Below are positions 35,169-44,180 of a stretch of DNA of 64,000 bases, one piece after another (positions within the stretch are counted from its first letter, which is position 1; each line of letters starts with the position of its first letter). The stretch is from assembly GCF_009650605.1 (NCBI RefSeq), contig NZ_WAJT01000002.1, positions 930,001-994,000 of the forward strand. Reading direction: 5' to 3'. Made by a program: the position numbers and the translations under genes. A model generated the notes under the pieces. It did no database searches and had not been told where the DNA came from. It saw only the letters and a list, made by a program, of their open reading frames with translations. This DNA comes from Labrenzia sp. CE80. Lineage in GTDB: Bacteria; Pseudomonadota; Alphaproteobacteria; Rhizobiales; Stappiaceae.

Positions 35169-36326
35169 TCACTGAAAAGGCGCTTGGGCTTTTATGAACT
35201 CAGCGGCCTTGGAAACAAAGGCAGGCGCGAAAAAGCTGCGGCGCATGCCGACGTCGAGGAACATCTGGTCCAGGTCTTCCTTGAGGTAGGACGAATAATA
35301 AGGCTCGTGGAACAACTGCGGAAACAGGGACAGCAAGCCATCATAGTCGGGCACATCGCCGGTCTGCAGGCTGTCGACAAACAGGAAGCTGCCTCCCGGC
35401 TTCAGGACCCGTGCGACCTCTGAAACCACCTGCCGCCTTATCTTTATCGGCAATTCGTGAAACAGGAAGACGCAGGAGAGGACATCCATGCTGTTGTCGG
35501 CAAACGGGAGCTTCTCCGCCATGGCGTTGATGAAGCTGGCGCGTTTCGTCGGTATCCGCTCCGCGGCGACATTCAGATAGGGCTCGGACAGATCGACACC
35601 GATGCCCCTTAGTCTTGGAAAGGCATCCAGGGCCGGGCGCAAAAGGCCTCCAGTTCCGCAGGCCAGATCCGCATAGGCAATCTGGCGCTGGTCCTTGCGT
35701 TTCACGATCTCGGCAAAAGGAACGAGCGCCCGCCGGCGCATTGCTGCGGTGGCGCCGGAAAACAGCACGTCTACCTGAAAATCATAGAGCCTTGCACTGT
35801 CCTCAGACAGCCAGCCGTCGCTCTGGAAGTGAAAATTCTGCTGATAGTATCGCGGCAGTGTTTCGGCATACCGGTCTGTGGCCTCAAACACTTCCTGATG
35901 GGATCCAGTCGCACGCCGTCGCGCGACTTCAGGCACGTCCTTGAAGAAGGCGCTGCTCGTCGCAACAAGCTCTCGAACGCTCATGCTGCCGTCGCGGGGA
36001 GCTGGGTACAGACCGGCCTCTACGGCTTTCAGGTCCGCCGCAAAGAGAGCGGCGATATCAGTCAGCATGCGTCTTTGACTCGGGACAGGCCCGTCCGGCA
36101 CTGGCGCAGGTGTTTCAGGAAGATCTTTCTGCAGGCGCTTGTTCATCCGGCGCATGACTTCGGAGTGCACGGTATAGAGCGCCATCCGGTTTCCCTGCCG
36201 CCATACATAATCAGCGCGTGAGGCAAGCTTGCGAAGCGACAGTCTCCGCCGCTTCCTTCGCTGGGGCTCTATCGCCGCCTCTTCAAAGGATGCAGGTGCT
36301 GTTGATGCACTGCTCGCCTCGGCCAT
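35169..36326 (-). CDS. class I SAM-dependent methyltransferase
   Basis: 385 aa. The first 190 residues are a basic, helical region (RRKRRRLSLRKLASRADY) without a known domain. The methyltransferase fold starts near residue 215 with 'IAYADLACGTGGLLRPALDA', 'GIGVDLSEPYLNVAAERI', 'AEKLPFADNSMDVLSCVF' and 'VARVLKPGGSFLFVDSLQTG', the UbiE-like pattern. Substrate unknown. It starts three bases after the RNA methyltransferase stop, so it is in the same minus-strand operon as tlyA. Confidence 0.85.
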   Translation of the reverse strand: MAEASSASTAPASFEEAAIEPQRRKRRRLSLRKLASRADYVWRQGNRMALYTVHSEVMRRMNKRLQKDLPETPAPVPDGPVPSQRRMLTDIAALFAADLKAVEAGLYPAPRDGSMSVRELVATSSAFFKDVPEVARRRATGSHQEVFEATDRYAETLPRYYQQNFHFQSDGWLSEDSARLYDFQVDVLFSGATAAMRRRALVPFAEIVKRKDQRQIAYADLACGTGGLLRPALDAFPRLRGIGVDLSEPYLNVAAERIPTKRASFINAMAEKLPFADNSMDVLSCVFLFHELPIKIRRQVVSEVARVLKPGGSFLFVDSLQTGDVPDYDGLLSLFPQLFHEPYYSSYLKEDLDQMFLDVGMRRSFFAPAFVSKAAEFIKAQAPFQ

Positions 36327-36329
36327 GCT

Positions 36330-37562
36330 TCACTCCCGTTTCAGGATCGCAACACACTCAATATGGGGCGAGAACAGGAACTGGTCCACAGGTGTGACCT
36401 TTTGGAGCGTATATCCGCCGTCAATCAGAATTCGCAGATCCCTGGCGAGGGTCGCGGGATTGCACGAAACGGCAATCACTGTCTTGACCTTGGACACGGC
36501 GATTTGTTCGGCCTGCGCCTGGGCCCCAGCACGCGGCGGATCGAAAACGACGGCGTCATAGGTCGCCAGTTCTGCTTTCATCAGCGGGCGGCGAAAAAGA
36601 TCGCGGCGCTCGAACGTGACCTTCTTCAAGCCGCGTGGAACGCGAAGAGCCTTGTCGAGCGCCTTGTTAGCCGCTGCATCCCCCTCGACCGCATGGACGG
36701 ATGCGCTCTTGGCAATCCGAAGGGCAAACGTCCCCACACCCGCGAAGAGATCTGCGACCTTTTTAGATTTTCCGAGTCCTTCGAGCACCAGGTTGCATAG
36801 CGCCTCTTCCGCCTGAAGGGTTGCCTGAGTGAAGCCGGCCGGTGGCGGAACAACCGTCAGGCCGCCCATGTCGAGCGCGGGCGGTCTCGCCTCCAAGAGC
36901 GTTTCGCCATTGATCGTGAGGCGTGCAAGGCCCAGCTCGACAGCCAGCTGGGACAGCGCAGCAAATTTGCTTTCGTACTTGCGATCTGCCTGGTCAAAGG
37001 CAACGTCGAGGCCGTTCGTGGTCGAGAGAACGTTGAGGCGTAACTCGCCCTTTTTCGGCATCAGTTCAACGCAAAGGCGTTTCAGCCCGCGAAGACCTGC
37101 AACGATCTCGGGCACCAGAACCGGGCACTCGGAGATGTCGACCATCTTATGGCTGGCCTTCTCATGATATCCGAGAAGGATAGTGCGACCAGCGCGGGCT
37201 GCTGTCAGGACCGCGCGCCTGCGGCTTTCAGGTTCGCTTGGAACCGCTGGCGAAACCTCGGCTTCGATGCCTCGATCGGCCAGTGCCTTGACGACCAGGC
37301 CGCGCTTCCAATCCAGGTAAGGTTCCTGCGCCATATGCTGCACAGAGCACCCGCCGCAGCTCTCATAGTGATTGCAGATCGGTTCGATGCGGTCGGGGCT
37401 TGTCTTGATGTAGGTGACATCCGCCGCGCGACCATTGGAGACTTCGGCGGTCACTTCCTCGCCGGGGAGCGCGCCGGGGACATAGACCTGTCCGCCTTCA
37501 CTATGGGCAATGCCGTCACCGCGGTGGCCCAACTCCGCGATTGTCAAATTTGTATCCCTCAT
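36330..37562 (-). CDS. class I SAM-dependent RNA (uracil-5) methyltransferase, TrmA/RlmCD-like
   Basis: 410 aa from ATG 37562 (MRDTNLTIAELGHRGDGIAH). N-terminal TRAM domain; Fe-S cysteines in 'CNHYESCGGCSVQHM' with the fourth in 'ISECPVL'. Catalytic domain has 'ADLFAGVGTFALRIAKSA', 'DPPRAGAQAQAEQIA' and the catalytic Cys in 'VIAVSCNPATLARDL'. Such enzymes methylate U747/U1939 of 23S rRNA or U54 of tRNA. Which base is targeted cannot be told from sequence. Downstream of tlyA with 98 bases between. Confidence 0.9.
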   Translation of the reverse strand: MRDTNLTIAELGHRGDGIAHSEGGQVYVPGALPGEEVTAEVSNGRAADVTYIKTSPDRIEPICNHYESCGGCSVQHMAQEPYLDWKRGLVVKALADRGIEAEVSPAVPSEPESRRRAVLTAARAGRTILLGYHEKASHKMVDISECPVLVPEIVAGLRGLKRLCVELMPKKGELRLNVLSTTNGLDVAFDQADRKYESKFAALSQLAVELGLARLTINGETLLEARPPALDMGGLTVVPPPAGFTQATLQAEEALCNLVLEGLGKSKKVADLFAGVGTFALRIAKSASVHAVEGDAAANKALDKALRVPRGLKKVTFERRDLFRRPLMKAELATYDAVVFDPPRAGAQAQAEQIAVSKVKTVIAVSCNPATLARDLRILIDGGYTLQKVTPVDQFLFSPHIECVAILKRE

Positions 37563-37660
37563 GCGGGCAGCGTTAACTGCCCGGGTCTCCGCTTGCAAGG
37601 GAAGACGCCAACGCGCGGCCTAATTCCTGTCGGCGCATCGGTTGAGAGAGAAGCGCGTTG

Positions 37661-38404
37661 CTAGCCGTCTTTACGACCGTAAAGTAGCCATTCGGCGTTG
37701 CCATCGCCGCCCTTGACCGGAGAGGGAGCAAGGTCGCCTGCGTTCCAGCCGGATTGGCCATCAAGCCAGATTTGCAGATCTCCGGCAGTGTCTTCGGCGA
37801 TTTGCGGCTCAACCAGGCCACCCTTGCCGATGTTGTCACGGCCGGCCTCAAACTGCGGTTTGACGAGGAACACACCAGCTGCCCCCGGTGCGGCGAGATC
37901 GAGCGCCGGCGGCAGCGCAAGCTTGAGAGAGATGAAGCTTACGTCTGACACCAGAATTTCCGGGTGGTCACCTTCAAGATCGGCAAGGGCGAGTTCACGG
38001 GCGTTCAACCCGTCGCGGCGGCGAACTCTGGGGTCACCGGAAATTGTCTCATGCAATTGGTCATGGCCGACATCAATGGCGTGGACCCTTGCGACGCCTC
38101 GTTCGAGAAGCACCTGTGTGAAGCCACCAGTGGACGCCCCAATGTCGAGGCAGACGCGACCGGACACATCAACGCCGAAACTGTCCAGTCCCGAAATCAG
38201 CTTCAGCGCCGCGCGCGATACATAGGCGGCTGCCGGATCAGCGACAGAGATTTCTGCTGTCCCGGCAACCTTCTGGGCCGGCTTCAGGCAAAGTGTGCCA
38301 TTCACCTGAACCGTTCCGCGCAGGATCGCGTCGCGCGCACGGGCCCTGCTCGGGAAGTGCTTCAGATCGACAAGATGCTGATCAAGGCGTTGTTTGCTGC
38401 TCAT
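37661..38404 (-). CDS. tlyA: TlyA-family rRNA 2'-O-methyltransferase
   Basis: 247 aa. N-terminal S4 RNA-binding domain ('RLDQHLVDLKHFPSRARARD', 'GTVQVNG'), then a FtsJ-like methyltransferase with 'VCLDIGASTGGFTQVLLERG', 'VHAIDVGHDQLHETI', 'DVSFISLKLALPPALDLAA' and 'VKPQFEAGRDNIGKGG'. TlyA proteins 2'-O-methylate C1409 of 16S and/or C1920 of 23S rRNA. In many Rhizobiales tlyA follows dxs directly; here about 3.5 kb lies between. Confidence 0.94.
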   Translation of the reverse strand: MSSKQRLDQHLVDLKHFPSRARARDAILRGTVQVNGTLCLKPAQKVAGTAEISVADPAAAYVSRAALKLISGLDSFGVDVSGRVCLDIGASTGGFTQVLLERGVARVHAIDVGHDQLHETISGDPRVRRRDGLNARELALADLEGDHPEILVSDVSFISLKLALPPALDLAAPGAAGVFLVKPQFEAGRDNIGKGGLVEPQIAEDTAGDLQIWLDGQSGWNAGDLAPSPVKGGDGNAEWLLYGRKDG

Positions 38405-38449
38405 GACGCGTGTCTTAGTCGAACTTGGCGCCCTCGAAAACCTGGAGCC

Positions 38450-38584
38450 TCAAAAACAGCCAGCAATGCCGGCAACCAGCTGATCGAAGTAGACACGTTC
38501 GCCGAAACGCAGCCACAAGAGCCCCGAGGCAGCGATCAACATCGTTCCACCGGTGGCAAGTCCCAGATAGAGAGGCATGCGCAT
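38450..38584 (-). CDS. 44-aa single-helix membrane protein
   Basis: An open frame from ATG 38584 to TGA 38450 encodes 44 residues beginning MRMPLYLGLATGG, with one hydrophobic helix (about 5-25) and the tail 'ERVYFDQLVAGIAGCF'. A GGGAG lies about 10 bases upstream. It sits 46 bases after the SCO stop and 45 bases before tlyA, in the same direction, so it is well placed in the operon. The composition and codon use look like a real gene. I recall short membrane proteins ending in AGC(F/W) in related genomes. Function unknown. Confidence 0.6.
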   Translation of the reverse strand: MRMPLYLGLATGGTMLIAASGLLWLRFGERVYFDQLVAGIAGCF

Positions 38585-38630
38585 GGCTCTGAGGCTCCCT
38601 GGTTCTGTTCGTTTCGATTGCTGCCCGGCC

Positions 38631-39257
38631 TCAGGAAGAGGCCGGAGCGTTATCGATCAGCCGCTGGAGTTTCTTGAGGGCGCTGTCTTCCGCTTCGCCA
38701 TAGGCAATCGTGCCGACGAAGTGATTGCTCGCGTCCATCAGGAACACGGAAGCCGAATGATCCATCGTGTAGCCGCCGTCCTCAAGAGGCACTCGCTTGG
38801 CGTAAACCCTATAGGCTTTGATCATCGCGTCAACCTGCTCGCGCGACCCGGTCAGCGGGACGATGCGATCGTCGAAGGCAGAGACATAGTCCCGCATGAC
38901 TTCAGGTGTGTCGCGTTCCGGATCAACCGAGACGAATGCGAAGTTCAGCTTGTCGGCATCCTTGCCGAGAGTGTCGATCCATCCCTGCATATCCGAAAGC
39001 GTTGTCGGACAGACATCCGGACAGAAAGTGAAGCCGAACATATAGGCAGTGGGTTTGCCGGACATCTCCAGGTCGCTCACCTTTTCGCCCGCGCCATTGA
39101 CGAGCTCGAACGGTCCGCCGATCGCAGAGAGCGGTTCGATCAGGGCTCCAGCATTCTTGTTGCCCACCGTCTGCATCGTGACGAGGACACCCGCGCCGAC
39201 TGCAAGGGCGGCAACCGCCGCCCAAGCTCCGTAACGTATCGCTTTCAAACCAGACAT
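38631..39257 (-). CDS. SCO1/SenC-family copper protein
   Basis: 208 aa from ATG 39257. An N-terminal membrane anchor ('AIRYGAWAAVAALAVGAGVL') carries a periplasmic thioredoxin-like domain with the copper-binding 'TFCPDVCPTTLSDM' and the third ligand in 'TMDHSASVFLMD'. SCO proteins deliver copper to the CuA site of cytochrome c oxidase and may reduce its cysteines. It starts 7 bases after PCu(A)C stops, so the two copper chaperones are cotranscribed. Confidence 0.93.
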   Translation of the reverse strand: MSGLKAIRYGAWAAVAALAVGAGVLVTMQTVGNKNAGALIEPLSAIGGPFELVNGAGEKVSDLEMSGKPTAYMFGFTFCPDVCPTTLSDMQGWIDTLGKDADKLNFAFVSVDPERDTPEVMRDYVSAFDDRIVPLTGSREQVDAMIKAYRVYAKRVPLEDGGYTMDHSASVFLMDASNHFVGTIAYGEAEDSALKKLQRLIDNAPASS

Positions 39258-39264
39258 ATCATCC

Positions 39265-39804
39265 TCAGTCCTTGCTGTGTCCGGCATGATCGCCGTGTTT
39301 CATTTTGGAGTGGTCCATTTCGCCATCGACCATTGTACCGTGATCCATGCCCTTCGCACCGATCTTTTCGGCGGTCAGCTCCACGGTGATCTCGCCGGCT
39401 TTTTCGAAGGTCAACGTCACAGGAACTTTTTGGCCCTTGGTAATTGGGGCCTTGAGCTTCATGAACATGATATGGAAGCTTCCCGGCTTCAATACGGCAG
39501 TTCCGTTGGCTGGGATTTCCAGACCGTTCTCGAGCTGACGCATTGTCATGACGCCATCATTGACTGCCATTTCATGAATTTCGGTCCGCCCGGCTGCCGG
39601 TGAGGACGCGGAAACAAGGCGATCGGCTTCTGAACCGGAATTGTGAATTTCTGCGAAACCACCGGCAGCTGCAGCCTTCGGAGGTGTTGCGCGTGTCCAA
39701 GGATGATCGATGGTCAGATCACCAAGCTTGTAGTCGTGAGCCTGAGCGGAAACCGACAGGAGTGCGATGGCGGCCGCAGTGGCCCACGTTTTCAGAGACG
39801 TCAT
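39265..39804 (-). CDS. PCu(A)C-type periplasmic copper chaperone
   Basis: 179 aa with a Sec signal (cleavage after AQA at about 22). The DUF461 domain holds the copper pattern H-M-x10-M-x21-H-x-M: 'TEIHEMAVNDGVMTMRQL' and 'LKPGSFHIMFMKL'. The tail from residue 150 is His/Met-rich ('MDHGTMVDGEMDHSKMKHGD', then HAGHSKD), adding extra copper sites as in long members. It passes copper to SCO or to oxidase CuA in the periplasm. Cotranscribed with SCO and probably with the DUF2946-like gene upstream. Confidence 0.93.
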   Translation of the reverse strand: MTSLKTWATAAAIALLSVSAQAHDYKLGDLTIDHPWTRATPPKAAAAGGFAEIHNSGSEADRLVSASSPAAGRTEIHEMAVNDGVMTMRQLENGLEIPANGTAVLKPGSFHIMFMKLKAPITKGQKVPVTLTFEKAGEITVELTAEKIGAKGMDHGTMVDGEMDHSKMKHGDHAGHSKD

Positions 39805-39860
39805 GTGTCATTGATCCTGATTGGAAAATAGTCGTTTGCGCCAAAGCGCCATATGTCATG

Positions 39861-40265
39861 TCAGGTCAAGACAAAGGGCGGTGCCCGAATTGGTCCGGCG
39901 GTCCAGGGACGCGTTGATGAGACAAACCGATCAAGTGATCCAGGTCGCGAGGAGAAGCGTTTGTCGGTAGCTTCGAAGGCGTAAGCCGCGCCTTGAGGCG
40001 TGGCCGAAAACTGGCTGATGTGGCTGCACCCGGTCCCGCAGATACAATGGGCGGGGTCGTGTTTACCGCCCGACGGCAGCAGGCGTCCGTCTTCGTCGGA
40101 GGACGTTTGGCACAGGATGCCGAGGCCTTCTCCAGCGACCCCGGGCGAGATCGCAAGGCCGACCATGATAACGGTGACTCTAAGCCCGAGCGCGAGCATG
40201 GCCAGGATTGCCAGAGGATGGCGTTCCTGCCGCAGCATTTGAAAAAGGCTCGGGCGCGAGTTCAT
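39861..40265 (-). CDS. DUF2946-like small protein next to copper chaperones
   Basis: 134 aa with one hydrophobic N-terminal segment ('LAILAMLALGLRVTVIMVGL') followed by a mature part with 'CQTSS', 'HDPAHCICGTGCSH' and a proline-rich end. The cysteine/histidine cluster and the place just upstream of PCu(A)C fit DUF2946 proteins, which are often linked to metal genes. A metal role is inference. The family match is from pattern memory only. Confidence 0.6.
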   Translation of the reverse strand: MNSRPSLFQMLRQERHPLAILAMLALGLRVTVIMVGLAISPGVAGEGLGILCQTSSDEDGRLLPSGGKHDPAHCICGTGCSHISQFSATPQGAAYAFEATDKRFSSRPGSLDRFVSSTRPWTAGPIRAPPFVLT

Positions 40266-40331
40266 GGGCGGAATATGATGGCAAACTGCGGCGGCGTCGA
40301 GGGGTGTTTTGCCACAGGGTCAGAAACGGAC

Positions 40332-41729
40332 CTAGCCTTTGTCGGAGGACGGAACGTCCTCAGTCTTGCCCGGTTCCTCTTCGGCAGCCGCTTCCTCAAG
40401 ATCCTCATGTGCCACGACTTCTTCTGTAATGGCATCAGTCTCCGGATTGTAGATTTCATCGTCATAGGCTGGAAACTCTTCCGGCGGGATGACGTTGGGC
40501 GCATCAACATCCAGTGGCTCAGGCGACATGACTGTACCGACCTGAGCTGTTGCAGCGTATTCGAAGTCGAACTTCTCTTCCGGATCGATGGCACCACGCG
40601 CAAAGAGGCGTGTCAGGATGAAAGCAGCCATCACCACATTTACGAAAGCGATCAGCACATAGAGCCCTGAAGGGCCTGTTTGGTTCATCAAGATCGAGGC
40701 GGAGATCGGGCCAGCGACGGAGCCAAGTCCGAAAGCGAGCAGCAGGCCAGACGATGTTTCGACAAAGTCCTCGGGATCGGCATAATCGAAAGCATGAGAA
40801 ACCGCGATCGCATAGCCAGGCTGCGAGCAAATGCCGATGAGAACGGCTAGGGCGGTTGCTGTTTGAAAGTCCTGAGGAGCCAGCACGGCGACGCCAGTCG
40901 CAACGACAGAGGTCGCTAGTCCGAGCATCAGCAGCACGAGGCGGCGGTCCATTTTGTCCGAAAGCCGGCCAACGGGCCATTGTGAGAGCAAGCCGCCGGC
41001 AATCACTGCGGCTGCGTAGACAGCCGACTCGTTGGTCGAAAAGCCGATCTGGGATCCATAGAGCGGAGAGAGCGACCAGATGGCTCCGTTCGCGACGCCG
41101 ATGAGTAGCGCGCAAACCAATGCGGCAGGCGAGTTTCGGTAAAGCTTGATCGGCCGAAAACGGACCAGCGTAATAGGAGCTGGCTGATTGGCAGTGGTAA
41201 GAGCGACCGGAATGACAGCGAGGCTCACGGTGACCGATGCGATGGCAAACGGAATGAAAGACGTAATGTCCATGCCTGAAATCGAAACCTGTCCGACCAT
41301 CATGGCGGCGAACAGGATCACGACGTAGATGGACATGATCGTTCCGCGGTTCTCGTTGGTGGCGCTTTCGTTCAGCCAACTTTCAACGATCATGTAAAAG
41401 CCTGCGAGACAAAAACCCGAGATGATGCGGATAGCGAACCACGCGATCGGATCGACGGCAATTGGGTGCAGGATCGCGGCGGCAGACATGAGGGAGACAA
41501 CCGCTGCGTAGGCGCGGATGTGGCCTGCGCGCATGATGACAAGCGGCGCGCCAAGGCAGCCGAGCACGAGTCCGACAAAATAAGCCGAGGAGATTGCGCC
41601 GATTTGCAGGTCGCTGAAATCCGCGTTGCTCGCCGCAAGCGGCAACAACGTCGACTGCAGCCCATGTCCGAGAATGAGCAATGCAACAGAAATCAATAGA
41701 GCGGAAACGGAAGCCAGCATCTGCGCCAT
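40332..41729 (-). CDS. MFS transporter (YcaD-like)
   Basis: 465 aa, 12 hydrophobic segments. 'VALLILGHGLQSTLLPLAAS' starts TM1; the mid-protein 'MDRRLVLLMLGLATSVV' follows 'WPVGRLSDK', the MFS loop motif. The C-terminal 85 residues are a long acidic cytosolic tail rich in Glu and Asp ('EEVVAHEDLEEAAAEEEPGK'). It resembles the YcaD group; the substrate is unknown. Between dxs and the copper genes, on the same strand as both. Confidence 0.85.
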   Translation of the reverse strand: MAQMLASVSALLISVALLILGHGLQSTLLPLAASNADFSDLQIGAISSAYFVGLVLGCLGAPLVIMRAGHIRAYAAVVSLMSAAAILHPIAVDPIAWFAIRIISGFCLAGFYMIVESWLNESATNENRGTIMSIYVVILFAAMMVGQVSISGMDITSFIPFAIASVTVSLAVIPVALTTANQPAPITLVRFRPIKLYRNSPAALVCALLIGVANGAIWSLSPLYGSQIGFSTNESAVYAAAVIAGGLLSQWPVGRLSDKMDRRLVLLMLGLATSVVATGVAVLAPQDFQTATALAVLIGICSQPGYAIAVSHAFDYADPEDFVETSSGLLLAFGLGSVAGPISASILMNQTGPSGLYVLIAFVNVVMAAFILTRLFARGAIDPEEKFDFEYAATAQVGTVMSPEPLDVDAPNVIPPEEFPAYDDEIYNPETDAITEEVVAHEDLEEAAAEEEPGKTEDVPSSDKG

Positions 41730-41897
41730 GAATCACCTCGGTGCAGTTGGAAAAAAGAAAATGCGCCGGCGGAGGGGCCGACGCAGATCTTCTTAAGGTC
41801 AAGCCTTCTCAGTCCTGAAAAGGCCTGTCAATCGAATACTGACGAATGACGCAAACCGAACACACAAGTGACGGTTTCATCTTCTGGAAGGCCTAAG

Positions 41898-43817
41898 TCA
41901 GGCGCGCTGGAAGGAACCGAGGTGGTCCTGACCAAGAGCAATGAAGACTTGTTTCATGATGCCTTCACAGGTGAGGCCAGCGTCTTTGTACATTACGTCC
42001 GGCTTGTCCTGATCCTGATAGACATCAGGCAGCGTTACGGTTCGGATTTTCAGACCGTTGTCCAAAAGGCCGAGCGCTGCCAATTGGCTCAGAACATGGC
42101 TACCAAAACCGCCGATCGAGCCTTCCTCTATGGTGACCAGCACTTCGTGTTCTCTCGCCAGGCGGGTGAGGAGATCTACATCCAATGGCTTGGCAAAGCG
42201 CGCATCGGCAACTGTTGTCGAAAGACCGGCTGCATCCAATTCATCGGCAGCTGCAAGACATTCGCTCATACGTCCGCCAAAGGACAGCAGCGCAACCTTC
42301 GTTCCCTCACGCCGGATGACGCCCTTGCCGATTTCGAGAACCGTTCCGCGCTCTGGCAGCTCAAGACCGACACCTTCGCCGCGAGGATATCTGAATGAAA
42401 TCGGACCTTCGTCATACGCGACCGCTGTCGCGACCATATGGCGAAGTTCTACTTCGTCGGCAGCAGCCATAACTACAAAACCGGGCAAGCAGGAAAGAAA
42501 AGCCGTATCGAAAGCGCCGGCATGTGTCGCGCCGTCGGCGCCTACGAGCCCTGCACGGTCGATTGGAAAGCGAACCGGAAGGCCTTGAATGGCAACATCA
42601 TGCACAACCTGATCGTAGGCGCGCTGCAGGAAGGTCGAATAGATCGCGGTGAACGGCTTGAATCCTTCCGTTGCCAGACCGGCGGCAAACGTCACTGCAT
42701 GCTGCTCGGCGATGCCGACATCAAAAGTCCGCGTTGGAAAGGCTTCTTGAAACAGGTCAATACCGGTTCCGTCGGGCATGGCCGCGGTAATCGCGACGAC
42801 TTTCTCGTCGTCCTGCGCTTCACGGACCAGCGACGTCGCGAACACATTGGTATAGCTCGGCGCATTAGCCTTCGGCTTGGACTGCTTGCCAGTCACGACA
42901 TCGAATTTGGCAACGCCGTGATATTTGTCCTTTGCCCCTTCCGCAGGACCGTATCCCTTGCCCTTCTGGGTGACCGCATGAATCAATACCGGTCCATGAT
43001 GCGTGTCGCGTACGTTTTTCAAAATCGGCAGAAGATGTTCGAGGTTGTGACCATCGACGGGGCCGACATAGTAGAAACCAAGTTCTTCGAACAATGTTCC
43101 ACCAGTCCAGAAGCCACGCGCATATTCTTCTGCACGCGCGGCTTTTTCCTGAAGTGGTTTGGGCAGGTTCTTGGCAATGTTCTTGGCTGCACCGCGCAGG
43201 GATTGATAGGTCGGGCCGGATACGAGTTTGGCAAGATAGGCTGACATTGCGCCCACTGGCGGCGCGATAGACATGTCGTTGTCATTGAGGATGACAATGA
43301 GACGCGAACCAAGATGACCGGCATTGTTCATGGCTTCATAGGCCATGCCTGCAGACATCGCCCCATCGCCGATCACGGAAATGACGTTGTTGTCCTTGCC
43401 CGCCAGGTCACGCCCTACGGACATTCCGAGGCCTGCTGAAATCGAGGTGGAGGAATGGGCCGCGCCGAACGGATCGTAGGGGCTCTCCGACCGCTTTGTG
43501 AAACCCGATAGCCCATTGCCCTGGCGCAGCGTCCGGATGCGATCACGCCTCTCTGTCAGGATTTTGTGTGGGTAGCACTGATGGCCCACATCCCAGATCA
43601 GGCGATCGTCGGGAGTGTTGAACACGTAATGGAGTGCGACGGTCAGTTCGACCACCCCAAGGCCTGCACCCAAGTGTCCACCGGTGACGGAAACCGCGTC
43701 GATCATCTCCGCACGAAGCTCGTCGGCGATCTGACTTAAATCGGCTTCCTCGAATTGACGCAGATCCGCTGGACAGTTGATCTGATCGAGCAGGGGAGTA
43801 GAGGGTTTGGACGTCAC
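41898..43817 (-). CDS. dxs: 1-deoxy-D-xylulose-5-phosphate synthase
   Basis: 639 aa from GTG 43817, chosen because 'TSKPSTPLLDQINCPADLRQ' is the usual N-terminus. DXS condenses pyruvate and glyceraldehyde-3-phosphate in the first MEP-pathway step, using thiamine diphosphate. Visible: 'DVGHQCYPHKILTERRD', 'GDGAMSAGMAYEAMNNAG' (ThDP/Mg), the catalytic Glu in 'DVGIAEQHAVTFAAGLA', and the C-terminal 'TIEEGSIGGFGSHV'. In many alphaproteobacteria it lies in an xseB-dxs-tlyA group, here spread out. Confidence 0.96.
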   Translation of the reverse strand: MTSKPSTPLLDQINCPADLRQFEEADLSQIADELRAEMIDAVSVTGGHLGAGLGVVELTVALHYVFNTPDDRLIWDVGHQCYPHKILTERRDRIRTLRQGNGLSGFTKRSESPYDPFGAAHSSTSISAGLGMSVGRDLAGKDNNVISVIGDGAMSAGMAYEAMNNAGHLGSRLIVILNDNDMSIAPPVGAMSAYLAKLVSGPTYQSLRGAAKNIAKNLPKPLQEKAARAEEYARGFWTGGTLFEELGFYYVGPVDGHNLEHLLPILKNVRDTHHGPVLIHAVTQKGKGYGPAEGAKDKYHGVAKFDVVTGKQSKPKANAPSYTNVFATSLVREAQDDEKVVAITAAMPDGTGIDLFQEAFPTRTFDVGIAEQHAVTFAAGLATEGFKPFTAIYSTFLQRAYDQVVHDVAIQGLPVRFPIDRAGLVGADGATHAGAFDTAFLSCLPGFVVMAAADEVELRHMVATAVAYDEGPISFRYPRGEGVGLELPERGTVLEIGKGVIRREGTKVALLSFGGRMSECLAAADELDAAGLSTTVADARFAKPLDVDLLTRLAREHEVLVTIEEGSIGGFGSHVLSQLAALGLLDNGLKIRTVTLPDVYQDQDKPDVMYKDAGLTCEGIMKQVFIALGQDHLGSFQRA

Positions 43818-43984
43818 GCTGTGTACGGCTCCAGAGGGTTCTATTTGGCGCGCAGGATTACACCAAGCGAAGATAGGGCGCAAACCTCGCTTTGGTACTG
43901 GGTGTTTTTGCGCCTTCCTTTATCCGGTAAACGAAATCAAGCTTCAAAAAGATAGTCAAAAATATCAGGTTGTTGTCGAATTGA

Positions 43985-44104
43985 TAGCCTAGTCACCCAG
44001 ATGGGTGATGCATTTAAACTGGAAGTGGAATAAAAAGCTGATGTGGTCGATGGGGCCACGTGCACAGTGATCAACTGGGGCCGTGTTTCACGGCCCCTTT
44101 TTTT
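43985..44104 (+). ncRNA. candidate plus-strand small RNA
   Basis: No protein gene ends here on the plus strand, yet a strong plus-strand terminator closes the region (44077-44104). Upstream are a TCACCC-AGAT-GGGTGA hairpin (43993-44008) and a GTGG / CCAC stem (44043-44059). Together they look like a structured transcript of about 110 bases ending in a terminator. The start is a guess; no clear promoter. Confidence 0.4.
44077..44104 (+). terminator. strong intrinsic terminator without a plus-strand gene
   Basis: GGGGCCGTG (44077-44085), loop TTT, CACGGCCCC (44089-44097), then seven T. On the minus strand the T run is absent, so it acts only on plus-strand transcripts. Confidence 0.85.
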
Positions 44105-44180
44105 ACGTGCGGCTGGACCGGGTTCCTGTAACTGCGCCCTTTTGAGGCTACGGCATTTCGGCCAAAGACTTCAGTCTGCT

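Noticed and set aside
39993..40670. 225-codon plus-strand frame
   Set aside because: Covers the DUF2946-like gene and the MFS tail on the other strand; no ribosome site or domain.
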